Origin: Palsa-504 sp963739615
GTDB taxonomy: Bacteria; Actinomycetota; Actinomycetes; Streptosporangiales; Streptosporangiaceae
NCBI GenBank assembly: GCA_963739615.1
Contig: CAVUBD010000016.1
Coordinates: 310,001-374,000 of the forward strand
Direction: 5' to 3'
Length of the DNA: 64,000 bases
Below are positions 32,800-41,272 of the stretch, piece after piece. The position numbers and the translations under genes were made by a program. Numbering within the stretch: the first letter of the stretch is position 1; the number at the start of each line of letters is the position of its first letter. The notes below the pieces were generated by a model. It searched no databases. It was not told where the DNA came from and was given only the letters and a program-made list of their open reading frames with translations.

Positions 32800-33450
32800 C
32801 TACTGAGAGCAGCAACCGACGGCCCACTTGCACCACCAGCTGCAGTTACACGTAGCACAGCCTGCGCACTTCACCCAGCAGCCACCGCAGTTCCATGCTA
32901 CACAGCCGAGATATGCGATCCAGCTGCTGCTGCTGGTCGTAATGCAGGTAGCGAGTGAGTTCGCGCATACCGTGACGCACTGCCGAGTGAGACAGCCTGT
33001 GACAGCCGTCCACCAACTGCTGGTCGGCACGATCCTGTCGCCGACGACTGTGTACTCGTTGGCGGCCAGGAAATCCCCATTGAGAGCCTCGAGAAGTACG
33101 GGGTAGCTCAGGCTTGAGCTGCCGCCTCGGACGGTCGCGATACCTACTGCAAGTTGGTCAGAGGTATCTGACGGATATTGCTGCAGCTGAATCTCGAATT
33201 CGGCGGCATTGACCTCCCCTCCAGCCTCGCCTGGTCGAGGTCGAAATGGATGCGTAGCCTCAAAGCTGTGACGGTATCCGAGCACGTTAGTGGCCACGTT
33301 ATCGAACCGGCCGCCGCGACGCTGAGCCTCGTCACTTAGCAATCGCAACGTAACATCCCTGTTTGCTCGATCCCGGAAATCATCCAGGACGCTGGCCGGA
33401 TCGAGGAGCTCTACCCTCTCGCTACGAATCTCTGCTACACGTTCTGCCAT
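32800..33450 (-). CDS. Protein with Cys/Trp-rich C-terminus, possible bacteriocin or RiPP precursor
   Basis: 216 residues in two clear parts. Residues 1-151 have no cysteine and look globular (LRLLSDEAQRRGGRFDNVAT, then EYTVVGDRIVPTSSWW). Residues 152-216 contain 14 cysteines and 6 tryptophans: CLTRQCVTVC, CVAWNCGGCWVKCAGC, ATCNCSWWCKWAVGCC. The layout resembles halocin C8-type proteins, in which a cysteine-rich antimicrobial domain is made as the C-terminus of a longer protein with an N-terminal protective part. There is no signal peptide. AAAGGAGCACGCAA precedes the ATG, a strong ribosome site, which supports expression. Family assignment is tentative. Confidence 0.62.
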   Translation of the reverse strand: MAERVAEIRSERVELLDPASVLDDFRDRANRDVTLRLLSDEAQRRGGRFDNVATNVLGYRHSFEATHPFRPRPGEAGGEVNAAEFEIQLQQYPSDTSDQLAVGIATVRGGSSSLSYPVLLEALNGDFLAANEYTVVGDRIVPTSSWWTAVTGCLTRQCVTVCANSLATCITTSSSSWIAYLGCVAWNCGGCWVKCAGCATCNCSWWCKWAVGCCSQ

Positions 33451-33835
33451 TTGCGTGCTCCTTTCAGATCACCCAGGCCTGTTGGAGGCCACGAAGGGTG
33501 TAAATAATGGACCGAGTCGGCTCTCCTTCCGGCTCGCCTAGCCGCGAAACTCTCCCTTCGCTTAGTAGTGCGGACGCTGCATGTAAGCATCGCTCTCGGA
33601 GAGTCACAGCGGGATATCTATGCGCGTCCTTATTTCCGTGGACGGGACGTATGCTCCCGCGCCGATATCAGGATCGGGAGCCTGGCTAGTCATGCTCCCG
33701 GGCTTGGCGGGTGCTGCAATCAACAGCCCATTTGCCGAGCGGAAGCACAAACAGGGAAAATTTGTCATGCTGGGTCTCGCCGCATGCAGCCCTGAAGAAC
33801 GGGGTAACCGATCACGTCGACGGGACCAAGCGACT
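33451..33835. other. Leader region of the Cys-rich gene
   Basis: 385 bases without a convincing gene; the ORFs here lack family features and overlap one another in several frames. The promoter of the Cys-rich gene is expected here. Confidence 0.3.
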
Positions 33836-34054
33836 TCAGAGTGGCGGCCCGGCCGCGCCTGAGATAATGTCTCGTAGCCAGGCTTGGACGGCACGGACAA
33901 CTTCCTCCGGCTCAGCGGCAGCGCGTGGCGTGGCGGGGCCAGCCATCCAGTCGGAGATCACCATGATGCGCGCGAGGAACTGGCCATCAGCGTCGACCGA
34001 GGCGCGGATGACGAAAATACTGGTCCGCCGTCCAGGCCTCACGTCTTCTGGCAT
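33836..34054 (-). CDS. Small uncharacterised protein next to the SARP regulator
   Basis: 72 residues: RTSIFVIRASVDADGQFLAR, then MVISDWMAG and EEVVRAVQAWLRDIIS. The strand-turn-strand start and the C-terminal WLR helix resemble small proteins of the form (F/V)VVRxWxxxxGxLxGxI...WL found near actinobacterial regulators and peptide genes. It follows the SARP gene by 27 bases. Function unknown; ATG at 34054 has no strong ribosome site, so translation may depend on the upstream gene. Confidence 0.5.
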   Translation of the reverse strand: MPEDVRPGRRTSIFVIRASVDADGQFLARIMVISDWMAGPATPRAAAEPEEVVRAVQAWLRDIISGAAGPPL

Positions 34055-34081
34055 CTGCCGATCATCGGACAGCGAGCATCA

Positions 34082-34834
34082 CTAAGGAGTGTGAGCTGTG
34101 ATCAACGGCTGCATGAGCTCATCCATTGCCATGGTCGGGGCAAGGTTCAGCTCGCGGCGGAGCATTCGCTGATAATCCTGGTAATGCTGCATCGCAGCCC
34201 CCCAGTTGCCCTCTGCGAGGTAGACGCGGATGATGACCCGGTGGGCGCTCTCGCGGAATAGCTCCGACCGCGCCGCCACAAGGCTCGCCTCCAGCGCGAG
34301 CAGATGCTGGCCGCGGCAGAGCAGCACCTCAGCGGCCGCCTCGAGCGCATGCAATCGGAGCTGGTCCCAGCGCTCCTGCTCCAAGACAACCCAGTCGTCG
34401 TACCAACCCGAAAGCAGACGCAGGGACAGTCGCGATACGGTTCCAGCATTCACCGCAGGCAACTCGACGTCCCGGCCGGCAGGAGCGTCGATGAGTGCCC
34501 GGGCCTCCTTGGCGACATCCTGCATGTCAACAGCGACCGTATCAGCCAAAGCCAGCCGACCCGGCGCAGTCCAGACAACGCCATCACCAACCTGCCCGCG
34601 CACCCGCCACAGCGCCGTCCGGAGGTTCGCGGCAGCCTGGCGCCGACGACTATCCGGCCACAGCATCTCTCCCGCGTAGGCTCGCGTCACCCAAGAGCCT
34701 TCGAGCGCCAGATAGGAAATCAGGCGCTGCGCACCCAGCGGAAGCTCCACCACACGATCATGAAACCGCAACCTGAATCCACCGATCAGGTCGACTCTGC
34801 ATCCAAACGTGGTCGCACTGCCGAAATTCCCCAC
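34082..34834 (-). CDS. AfsR/SARP-type transcriptional activator
   Basis: 250 residues: an OmpR-type winged helix (residues 10-100, VDLIGGFRLRFHDRVVELPL, then GAQRLISYLALEGSWVTRAY and LWPDSRRRQAAANLRTALWR) followed by a bacterial transcriptional activation domain (residues 105-245, ending YQRMLRRELNLAPTMAMDEL). This is the full SARP architecture, which activates antibiotic and peptide gene clusters in actinomycetes by binding direct heptamer repeats. GTG at 34834 follows GGAGGAGG. It probably activates the Cys-rich protein locus downstream on the same strand. Confidence 0.85.
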   Translation of the reverse strand: MGNFGSATTFGCRVDLIGGFRLRFHDRVVELPLGAQRLISYLALEGSWVTRAYAGEMLWPDSRRRQAAANLRTALWRVRGQVGDGVVWTAPGRLALADTVAVDMQDVAKEARALIDAPAGRDVELPAVNAGTVSRLSLRLLSGWYDDWVVLEQERWDQLRLHALEAAAEVLLCRGQHLLALEASLVAARSELFRESAHRVIIRVYLAEGNWGAAMQHYQDYQRMLRRELNLAPTMAMDELMQPLITAHTP

Positions 34835-34836
34835 GG

Positions 34837-35094
34837 CTACCTCCTCCTAGTGAAGGTCTTCGCTCTAGAAAGTAACGAGGAGGCATCACGCTGATGTCTT
34901 CTCCTCCGCCGATGGAGAGGCCTAAAGCTAGCTCTGACTGCGGATCCACCGCGTAACCTGGTCGCCGCCAGACGGCTCCATTTGGGATCGGCGGCTACGT
35001 TGACGGATGTATCGAAGACGCTCATATCGACTGTTGATTGGTCGATCAGGGAAAGCACGTCAAGCACATCTCGTCTGTGCCGCATCACGGCCAC
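34837..35094 (-). CDS. Possible small gene upstream of the SARP gene
   Basis: 85 residues ending 2 bases before the SARP start. The first 40 (MRHRRDVLDVLSLIDQSTVD, then MSVFDTSVNVAADPKWSRLA) look protein-like; the rest is Arg-rich. In a second frame (34949-34850) I read DPQSELALGLSIGGGEDISV then PPRYFLERR, so the original gene may have had one frame and a shift near 34945. No family recognised. Confidence 0.3.
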   Translation of the reverse strand: MAVMRHRRDVLDVLSLIDQSTVDMSVFDTSVNVAADPKWSRLAATRLRGGSAVRASFRPLHRRRRRHQRDASSLLSRAKTFTRRR

Positions 35095-35213
35095 TCTTTC
35101 TCACCCTGGGCCTCAGGCACCCCGGACTAGGTATGCTAAAAGACGTTCTGGATAAGCAGAACCAGGGCATATGCCAGCAGTTTGTGCACATTGTGTAGAT
35201 CGTGTGGAAATTG

Positions 35214-35381
35214 ATGATCTTGTTTCGTGGCCTGCGCGTCCCTATGCCCGTGATCCGCGACCAACCCGGCCGCTCGTCCTATCTGCGCAATATCGCGCCT
35301 GCCGAGATCATCACCACCATGCAGCAACGGCAGTGGACCGAGCCGCCAGGGGGCCCGGTAGTCCTGGCCGAAAAAACGTAG
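35214..35381 (+). CDS. Possible small protein, 55 residues
   Basis: MILFRGLRVPMPVIRDQPGR, then SSYLRNIAPAEIITTMQQRQ, then GGPVVLAEKT. Codon third positions and composition look coding and the frame has a proper stop, but the ribosome site is weak and I recognise no family. It could be the end of a lost gene. Confidence 0.33.
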   Translation: MILFRGLRVPMPVIRDQPGRSSYLRNIAPAEIITTMQQRQWTEPPGGPVVLAEKT

Positions 35382-35730
35382 GCATTCAGGCCGCCTGAGG
35401 GTTATGGGGTCTTGGGACTATGCGGCCTCTCGGTAAGGGAGCTACCATCAGCCGCCACCCGAGGCGTTTCCGCAGGCAGTGGCATCGGCTGAGTGTCGTC
35501 AAGTGGTTTGGCCCACTGGGTGGCGTGAATTTCGGCCCGGCTGGACGGTCTTGGGGTTTAGCTGGGCTTTTTGGCGCGGCTGGCGGTCTTGGTGGAGAGC
35601 GGGAAAAACCGTGGGAGGCTACGCAGTCGGGGTCGGCGGGTGTTCACCGACCGGGCCTCGGGCAAAGACGTCGCCCGCCCCCAGCTCGAGGCGCTGGTCA
35701 GGTAGCTCGGGGGTCTCGTGGCGCGGGTGC
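35382..35730. other. Non-coding stretch
   Basis: I see no gene or clear structure between the small ORF and the resolvase remnant; several short frames overlap without family features. Confidence 0.3.
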
Positions 35731-36222
35731 TCATGATGCAACCTTGCGTGCGGCTGGGGCGGCACGCGGGCCGGCGTGGATCTTGTCGAGGTATCCGTAG
35801 ACGGTAGAGCGGGGCACGCCGAAGATCGCGGCGATCTGCTGGACGGTGTGCTTGCCGCCATCGTAGAGCTCTTGCGCGAGCGCTGCCTGGTCTGCGCTGA
35901 GCCTGGGCCGACGGCCGCCGGTGCGGCCGCGGGCCCGCGCGGCGGCCAGGCCGTCGCGCGTGTTGGCGGCGATAAGCTCGCGCTGGAGTTCCGCCAGGAC
36001 GGACAGCATGCCGAACATGGCCCGGCCCTCCATGGCGGAGGTGTCGATGCCCTGCTCGATCACGTGCAGGTCGACCCTGCGGTCGCGGAGCTCGGCGCCG
36101 AGGGTGACGAGGTGCAGGACTAAGCGGCCGAGCCGGTCCAGGCGGTGGAGACCCGCGCGTACCCGATCAGCACGGTGTCGAGAATACCGAACGCATGGTT
36201 TCTCGTCGTTGTTTTCCGACAT
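35731..36222 (-). pseudogene. Serine recombinase (resolvase/invertase), catalytic part disrupted
   Basis: The distal two thirds are intact: ELRDRRVDLHVIEQGIDTSA, then EGRAMFGMLSVLAELQRELI, AANTRDGLAAARARGR, and a C-terminal helix-turn-helix (GKHTVQQIAAIFGVPRSTVY). The catalytic Ser region YARVST is found only in another frame near 36150-36170, and about 60 residues between it and LDRLGRLVLHLV are missing. The protein cannot be an active recombinase. The same family left a fragment at 31.4 kb. Confidence 0.7.
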
Positions 36223-36347
36223 GGGTTATCGACCCTGGTCACCTGGGGATCAGCGCCGACTGTCAGTTCCGAAGTCGCCTGCATGGATGGCTGAAGTCGT
36301 CTGCGCTACCGGGCCAGGCTGCGGTGTGGTGCCGAGGTCCCGGGTGG

Positions 36348-36872
36348 TTACGCAGGGACGGCGAGCAGTCCCTGGGCGGTTAGCTGGCGGATCGCTGCGG
36401 TAACGATGTCCTCCGGTGGCTGGGTGGCGTCGACGTTGAGGCCGACCTCGGCCTGGAGGGGCTCGAGGTCGGCGAGCTGGGAGGGGACGAGTGAGGCGCG
36501 CATGAAGTGGCGTGGGCGCGCGGCGACGCGCTGGGAGGCGGCCGCCTCGTCGATGACGAGGTGCAGGAACCAGGCCCGGGGATCGGCCTGGCGCAGCTGG
36601 CTCCGGTACTGGCGCTTGAGCGCGGAGCAGGAGACCACCGGCCTGGGGCGGGTGCTCGCCGCGATCTGCCCGGCGATCGCGGCGAGCCATGGTTGCCGGT
36701 CCTCGTCGGTGAGCGGGGTTCCGGCCCGCATTTTCGCCACGTTGGCGTCCGGGTGGAAGTCGTCGGCCTCAAGGTAGGGCACGCCCAGGCGCCGGGCGAT
36801 CAGCGTGCCGATGGTGGTCTTGCCGCAGCCGGCCACTCCCATGACGACGATCGTCACGCCGGGGCTATCCAT
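36348..36872 (-). CDS. gntK: Gluconokinase
   Basis: 174 residues of the GntK/shikimate-kinase fold. The Walker A is VVMGVAGCGKTTIGTLIARR, the substrate region LEADDFHPDANVAKMRAGTP, LTDEDRQPWL follows, and VVSCSALKRQYRSQLR and FLHLVI complete the pattern. It phosphorylates gluconate to 6-phosphogluconate for the pentose phosphate pathway. ATG at 36872 follows GGAGGGAG and overlaps the end of the GntR-type regulator gene by 8 bases, so the two are co-transcribed. No gluconate permease gene is next to it. Confidence 0.92.
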   Translation of the reverse strand: MDSPGVTIVVMGVAGCGKTTIGTLIARRLGVPYLEADDFHPDANVAKMRAGTPLTDEDRQPWLAAIAGQIAASTRPRPVVSCSALKRQYRSQLRQADPRAWFLHLVIDEAAASQRVAARPRHFMRASLVPSQLADLEPLQAEVGLNVDATQPPEDIVTAAIRQLTAQGLLAVPA

Positions 36873-37863
36873 CTGCGGCTCCCTCCAGCCTGCCGGCAGC
36901 GGGCCTGGCGGGGGCCGCCACCGCCGCGATGGCCTTGTAGAAGGGATCGCGGTCGGCTTCCTTGAAGCCTTCCAGGTCCAGCTCACTCAGCGCGATCCGG
37001 AGGGCGTCCTGGAGCAGGGGATCTCCGAGTTGCCCGTGGTGGTACTCGGCGATGAGCGCCCGGGAGAACGTCTCCGCGGCCTGCGGGAGGCCCTGGTCGA
37101 TGGCGTAGGCCACTCCGTAGTGGAGCCACATCGCCAGCGGCTCGGGCCGGAAGGGGAATTTCTTCATCCTTCCGGGCTGGCTCCTCACCGGGGGCATGCC
37201 GCCGGCGAGCCTCCACTCCGCCTGGCGTTTCGCGCCCTCCCATTGGCTTGTGATGCGGAAGTCCAGGGCCTCTTTTATGGGAACGCCGAGGGAGCGGAAA
37301 AGCTCGTTGCCCGATCCTTCGAGGATCACGCGGTGAAGCCTCGCGTCGACATCGCGGAACTCCCTGCGGCATGCCTCGCCGCTGTCGTCCACCTCCTCGA
37401 ACCGGGGGTCGACGGCCAGCGCCCTCAGATGCGCGGCGAGGCTGACCAGGTCCCGGCATACGTCGCTGGTTGCCCGCTGGGCTGTGAGGAACGCCGCCCG
37501 GGGCTCGACCGCCTCGCGCAGCTCGGTCATCGACCGCATGGGAAACCGCGGGGCCGCCTCCAGCCGCCACTCGATCACGTCGGGGTCAAGGACGTTCCAC
37601 TCCTTTATGGGCAGGACGGTGGCGCCGACCCGGGTCCTGAGCCTGACCATGCCCTTGTACTGCAGTGCCTGCAGCACCTCCCTGGCCAGTGCCCGGCTCC
37701 CGCTTATCTGCTCCATCACGGCGTCCAGGCGCAGGACGTCGCCGGACCAGTAGCCTGGGCCACCGGCGACGACCAGGGCTCCGAGGCGGCGCACGGCGGC
37801 CGCCCGCGGATGGCCGTCATCTTGCCCGTCGACCTCGCCCACCTCGACTTCTTCATTATCCAT
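36865..37863 (-). CDS. FadR/GntR-family regulator, probable gluconate repressor
   Basis: 332 residues, longer than the usual 230-250. The winged helix (residues 40-90) reads LDAVMEQISGSRALAREVLQ and ALQYKGMVRLRTRVGATVLP, then WNVLDPDVIEWRL, which is the hallmark of FadR-type gluconate/galactonate regulators. The FCD ligand domain follows (MTELREAVEPRAAFLTAQRA, FRDVDARLHRVILEGSGNEL). The extra 80 residues at the C-terminus (from about 250) contain HYGVAYAIDQGLPQAAETFS, also helical, with no family I know. Coupled to gluconokinase by overlap. It likely represses both genes unless gluconate is bound. Confidence 0.83.
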   Translation of the reverse strand: MDNEEVEVGEVDGQDDGHPRAAAVRRLGALVVAGGPGYWSGDVLRLDAVMEQISGSRALAREVLQALQYKGMVRLRTRVGATVLPIKEWNVLDPDVIEWRLEAAPRFPMRSMTELREAVEPRAAFLTAQRATSDVCRDLVSLAAHLRALAVDPRFEEVDDSGEACRREFRDVDARLHRVILEGSGNELFRSLGVPIKEALDFRITSQWEGAKRQAEWRLAGGMPPVRSQPGRMKKFPFRPEPLAMWLHYGVAYAIDQGLPQAAETFSRALIAEYHHGQLGDPLLQDALRIALSELDLEGFKEADRDPFYKAIAAVAAPARPAAGRLEGAADG

Positions 37864-38160
37864 GACAAGAGCCTATCTGTAGGATCTCTAGAATAGAGCG
37901 ATGGTCCATGATACACCTCTCATGTGATACTTAACCTCTACTAAATCCGTGCTGATACCTACTATATACAAGGCTTTTAGATGGTATAAGTTGTCGTTAG
38001 CTCCTCGTGTCGGTGCCGCCTGGGAGGCGGCCCTGCACCGGGACGCGGGATCGCCTGGCGATGCCCCCGGCTCAGCTTCTGGCGGGGCCTTGCGGCACCA
38101 GCTCCAGGACCCGTTCCCGCCGGGGTACCCGCCCGCGCTCAAGCGCGGCTGACAGTCAGG
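37864..38160. promoter_or_regulatory. AT-rich promoter region of the gluconate operon
   Basis: 37864-37990 is the most AT-rich stretch in this part of the window, upstream of the minus-strand regulator. It has TGATAC words at about 37912 and 37926 and again near 37956. FadR-type regulators bind short AT-rich dyads, so an operator here is likely. No clean dyad was resolved by eye. The remainder to 38160 shows no gene. Confidence 0.35.
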
Positions 38161-38169
38161 AGACATGGG

Positions 38170-38466
38170 GTGCGCAAGTCCAGGGACGGCGACCTGACGG
38201 ACCCGGAGCCACCGCCGGACGGAGGCAGCAGCCCGCCCGTCCGGGGAGGCTGGGACCTCGCGGGCCAGCTGATCGACCGAATCGCTTCCGGCAGCTGGAC
38301 ATGGAGCAAGACCTGGCAGCTTGCCGTGCTAGTCATGGTCCTCGCCGCCGCGCTGGCGATCCTCGCCTGTGCAGGTCACGGCTGGGCCGCGTGGACCTCG
38401 GCCAGCGCCAGCGGGGCCACCGTCGGCGTCATGGCTTACCAGCACCGTAATCCACCGCGTAAATAG
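38170..38466 (+). CDS. Small membrane protein
   Basis: 98 residues. A polar Pro/Gly-rich N-terminus is followed by GQLIDRIASGSWTWSKTWQL, one membrane helix (LAVLVMVLAAALAILACAG) and a short second hydrophobic segment. GTG at 38170 has AGGAG 8 bases upstream. I recognise no family; the layout resembles the small anchor proteins often found near phage or integrative elements. Confidence 0.5.
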   Translation: MRKSRDGDLTDPEPPPDGGSSPPVRGGWDLAGQLIDRIASGSWTWSKTWQLAVLVMVLAAALAILACAGHGWAAWTSASASGATVGVMAYQHRNPPRK

Positions 38467-38519
38467 GCAAGCAGGACGTAGCGGCGGACCTTGCCTCCGA
38501 AACCGGTAAGCGCCGAGGC

Positions 38520-38545
38520 GTTTCATAGGCGGTCACCTATGAAAC
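38520..38545. repeat. Perfect 10-base inverted repeat
   Basis: GTTTCATAGG (38520-38529) and CCTATGAAAC (38536-38545) form perfect arms around a 6-base spacer. It lies just before the transposon remnant at 38562. It may be an operator or an end of the former element. Confidence 0.7.
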
Positions 38546-38561
38546 AGCCGGGCGGCTGTGA

Positions 38562-38850
38562 ATGTCCGAACTTCTCTGCACGGGTGACGTGGAGAGGCGG
38601 CTACGGGAGCGCGGCCGCGCCGACGTCGACGAGAGCGCCCTGTTCGCGATGGTGGGCCAGATGCGGGAGATCACCGAGACCGCCGCCGCGTCGACCCGCA
38701 AGGCCCGCCGCGACAGGGAGCGACGCAACGCGACACCGGTCCGGCCTGTGCCGGTTCCGGTGCCTCCGCCCGCGCCGGATGCCGAGAGCGCGGAGGCGAA
38801 GCCGCCAGGGGTGACGGGCGGCGAGAGCGGTATGGCCATGTTCAAGAGGC
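38562..38850 (+). pseudogene. Mu-type transposase, C-terminal fragment
   Basis: The frame reads DVERRLRERGRADVDESALF, then AMVGQMREITETAAASTRKA, then RRDRERR. This Arg/Ala-rich helical tail is typical of the C-terminus of Mu/TniA-like transposases of actinobacterial IS elements. The catalytic DDE domain is missing. The frame breaks near 38850, where an ATPase remnant begins. Confidence 0.5.
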
Positions 38851-38890
38851 TCAAGCGCTACAAAGTGACCCGCACGGCAGCTCCCCGTTC

Positions 38891-39319
38891 ACCGAGCTCC
38901 TGATCATCGATGAGACCGACCGGCTCAAAGTCCCCGCCCTCGAGCAGCTCCGCGACCACTACGACTGCAGCCGCCTCGGCCTCATCCTCATCGGCATGCC
39001 CGGCATCGAAAAACGCCTCGCCCGCTACCCCCATCTCTACAGCCGCGTCGGCTTCGTCCACCACTACCGGCCGCTGTCCGCCGGCGAGCAGGCCTTCGTC
39101 CTCGTCCGCCACTGGCCCCACCAGCACCTAGACGATCCCGACGACTACACCGCCACCGAAGCCGTCGCGGCCATCAACCGCATCACCAGCGGGAACTTCC
39201 GCCTCACCAGCCGCCTCATCGCCTAGGTCGAGCGCATCCTGGACATCAACCAGCGCCACACCGTCACCAAGGAAGTCGTCGAGACCGCCCGCGAATCCCT
39301 CGTCATCGGCGTCATCTGA
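38891..39319 (+). pseudogene. TniB/IstB-like transposition ATPase, C-terminal half with internal stop
   Basis: The frame reads ELLIIDETDRLKVPALEQLR, where the DE of Walker B is intact, then SRLGLILIGMPGIEKRLARY, then YSRVGFVHHYRPLSAGEQ and TSGNFRLTSRLIA. A TAG follows at 39224-39226, after which the frame continues with VERILDINQRHTVTKEVVET to its natural stop at 39319. The Walker A half is missing. Together with the transposase tail this is the scar of one transposon in which an internal deletion removed the end of gene A and the start of gene B. Confidence 0.65.
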
Positions 39320-39697
39320 AACCGCTTCCAGCCGCAGCCCCACCCCGTGGCCACGACGCCCGGGCCCCTTGCGGTCGGCGCGGATCCGCCCGGCCGCAGT
39401 CATCCGGCGCCACCTCAGCGGATCGACGGACAGTATTTTACGATTACTCTTTGTCGTGATACTTGAGGGGCGGGAGTCCTTGCAGAGCATTACAGTACCC
39501 GCTGCGGTCGCACTGGCTGCCCTAGGGCCAATGCAGGGCCAGCCCTAGGGATCACTAGAACATGCGTTTGAGCCGGCGGGCCAGCGGGCACCTGGGCGCT
39601 CGGCGATCTTCTGGACTATCAGCTTGGGAATCTGTGCCGTCCGGACTGCTATGCAGCCTGACCTGCGGGACGGGGTGTCCGCCAGTGGCTCGCCTCG
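39320..39697. other. Intergenic stretch
   Basis: No gene seen. CCCTAGGG occurs twice about 20 bases apart near 39520-39550; its significance is unknown. Confidence 0.3.
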
Positions 39698-40012
39698 GTG
39701 GTTAGCATCCGGCTCGCGGTTTCCGCGGCGCTGGTCGAGATCGTGGCCGACGCGCTGGCCGGAAACATCCCGGGCATCCACCAGCACATCACCCAGACAG
39801 AGTTCGTCACCTTCCTGGCAGGCGCGGGTTCCCTGGTGCTGACGTTCCTGGCCGGAGCCGAGATCGACCCGGTATCCCTTCGCGGGCACTGGAAGGCGAG
39901 CCTGTCTATCGGGCTGGTGTCCTTCCTGCTGCCCTTCCTGGCCGCATTCGGGTTCTGCGGGCTCGTCCTGGGGTGGCAGCTGCACGCCGCCGAGATCATA
40001 CTGGGTGCTGAT
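39698..40012 (+). pseudogene. Cation/proton antiporter (Kef-type) fragment
   Basis: Three hydrophobic segments remain: ALVEIVADALAGNIPGI, then FVTFLAGAGSLVLTFLAGAE and LSIGLVSFLLPFLAAFGFCG. The FLAGAEID motif is typical of CPA2 antiporters. The fragment covers about 105 of some 400 residues and passes directly into an MFS fragment. Confidence 0.5.
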
Positions 40013-40440
40013 CGGTTTCCGCTTCCTGCTCGGATTCGGGGTCGGCGGTGATTATCCGGTCAGCGCGGTGATGGTGAGCGGGTACGCCAACCGGAAGGAC
40101 CGCGGCAAGCTGGTCGGGATGGTGTTCGGGACCCAGGCGCTCGGGCTTATCGTGGGGCCGCTGATCGCGCTGGCCTTGCTCGGCTCCGGGGCCAGCGACG
40201 ATGTGACGTGGCGGGTCTTGCTTGCCCTCGGCGCGGTGCCCGCCGCCGCGGTGATCTACCTGCGCTGCCGGATGCCGGAGTCGCCGCTACCAGGCCCAGG
40301 TGCAGGGGAAGGCGGAGCAGGCGGTGCGCCGGATGTCGGAGTTCACCGGCGGCCAGGTGAGCGGGAACGGGTCCGGCCGGCCGGGTCACGAGATGGGGCT
40401 GCGGGCTTTCCTCACCGACCGCCGGTGGCTGATCATGGCA
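40005..40440 (+). pseudogene. MFS transporter (phosphate/sugar symporter type) fragment
   Basis: IGFRFLLGFGVGGDYPVSAV is the characteristic RFLLGxGVGGDYPxSA motif of phosphate:H+ symporters, followed by VSGYANRKDRGKLVGMVFGT and two more membrane segments. At about 40290 the frame shifts; the second frame continues with YQAQVQGKAEQAVRRMSEFT and ALRAFLTDRRWLIMA, the central loop of the same family. Both ends are missing. It is fused to the antiporter piece on the left and an integrase piece on the right. Confidence 0.55.
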
Positions 40441-40469
40441 GACGTGCGGCCGGCACCCGGCCCGGCGGT

Positions 40470-40616
40470 AGTCGTGGCCGGGACCAGCTGCTCGGTCTTG
40501 ACAGTGGACTTGAGGCAGATGGCACGCCGGGTGAGCCGATCGGTCCCGGCGTATACCGAGACCCGGAATGACCCGCTCGGCAGCTGCTCTACGTGCCCCG
40601 TGGCGACCCTGGGCAT
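40470..40616 (-). pseudogene. Tyrosine integrase, N-terminal fragment
   Basis: The minus-strand frame reads GHVEQLPSGSFRVSVYAGTD, then RRAICLKSTVKTE. This is the N-terminal arm-binding domain of actinobacterial phage/ICE tyrosine recombinases (GxIxxLPSGSxRVxVYAGxDPxTGR). The core-binding and catalytic domains are missing. It starts 78 bases from a tRNA-Thr 3' end, as an integrase gene does next to its attachment site. Confidence 0.55.
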
Positions 40617-40693
40617 GACAGCAAGACAGCCCGATCAGTGACATTCGTTCCACGGATCGAGGTGGCAGCGAGGGCTTACCCTCTCCGACCTGG

Positions 40694-40740
40694 AGCCGGT
40701 GAGCGGGATCGAACCGCTGACCTGCCGTTTACAAGAAGTA
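40694..40740 (-). other. tRNA-Thr(UGU) 3'-half copy, candidate attachment site (left)
   Basis: On the minus strand this reads as the anticodon loop CTTGTAA, variable region, T-arm (AGCGG-TTCGATC-CCGCT) and acceptor end CACCGGCT of a tRNA-Thr. The 5' half is not present: the bases upstream of the loop do not pair as an anticodon stem. A near-identical copy lies at 43384. Such 3' halves are left where integrative elements insert into tRNA genes. Confidence 0.6.
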
Positions 40741-41272
40741 CGGCCCCGCACACCGTACGCGCCAGCTGCGCTAATAGCACACGTAATCGCACGGACAGCA
40801 CTCACTGCGCTGGGACTATCCAGAGCGCCGTTCCACGAACCGTTCCACGCGGACGACAGGCAATGATCATGTGCGTAACCGAACGTAGTGACCGGAACCC
40901 ACCGCAGCGGCATCTCGACTTCACGACATGGGTCGAACAGGACAGAACGCCGTCTTTCCACGCCGTCTTTCCACTGCGCTGCCGAATCGGGCCTCATTTG
41001 GTCGAGGCGGCGCCCTGGCCCGGCGTCAGCGCCGGGCTCTGGCCTCGGGAGGCCCCGCCCGGGCGCACGCCGGGCCAGCACGCGCAGCAGACCCACCTGA
41101 TCACGCAGCTCATTCACCGCGCATCAGGACGCTACCCGCAGCACATGGCGCCAGGTCCGTCCGGCCGCTGCGGGACTCGACGCGCCTGCACCTGATGGGG
41201 AGCCCCATCCGGTTTCGATGTGTAGCCGTCCAGGATGAGCCGGTGACGGTATCGCTCCGGTCGCAGGAACGA

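Noticed and set aside
33604..33900. 98-residue minus-strand ORF between the Cys-rich gene and the small gene
   Set aside because: No family features, overlaps several other frames, no ribosome site; treated as non-coding leader.
39515..39555. Two CCCTAGGG words as a transposon end or terminator
   Set aside because: The words are self-palindromic and short, no target duplication or stem with a T-run is seen.
40694..40810. Complete tRNA gene at the left tRNA-like copy
   Set aside because: Anticodon loop and T-arm are present, but the 5' acceptor strand does not pair and the anticodon stem is not formed; only a 3' half is supported.
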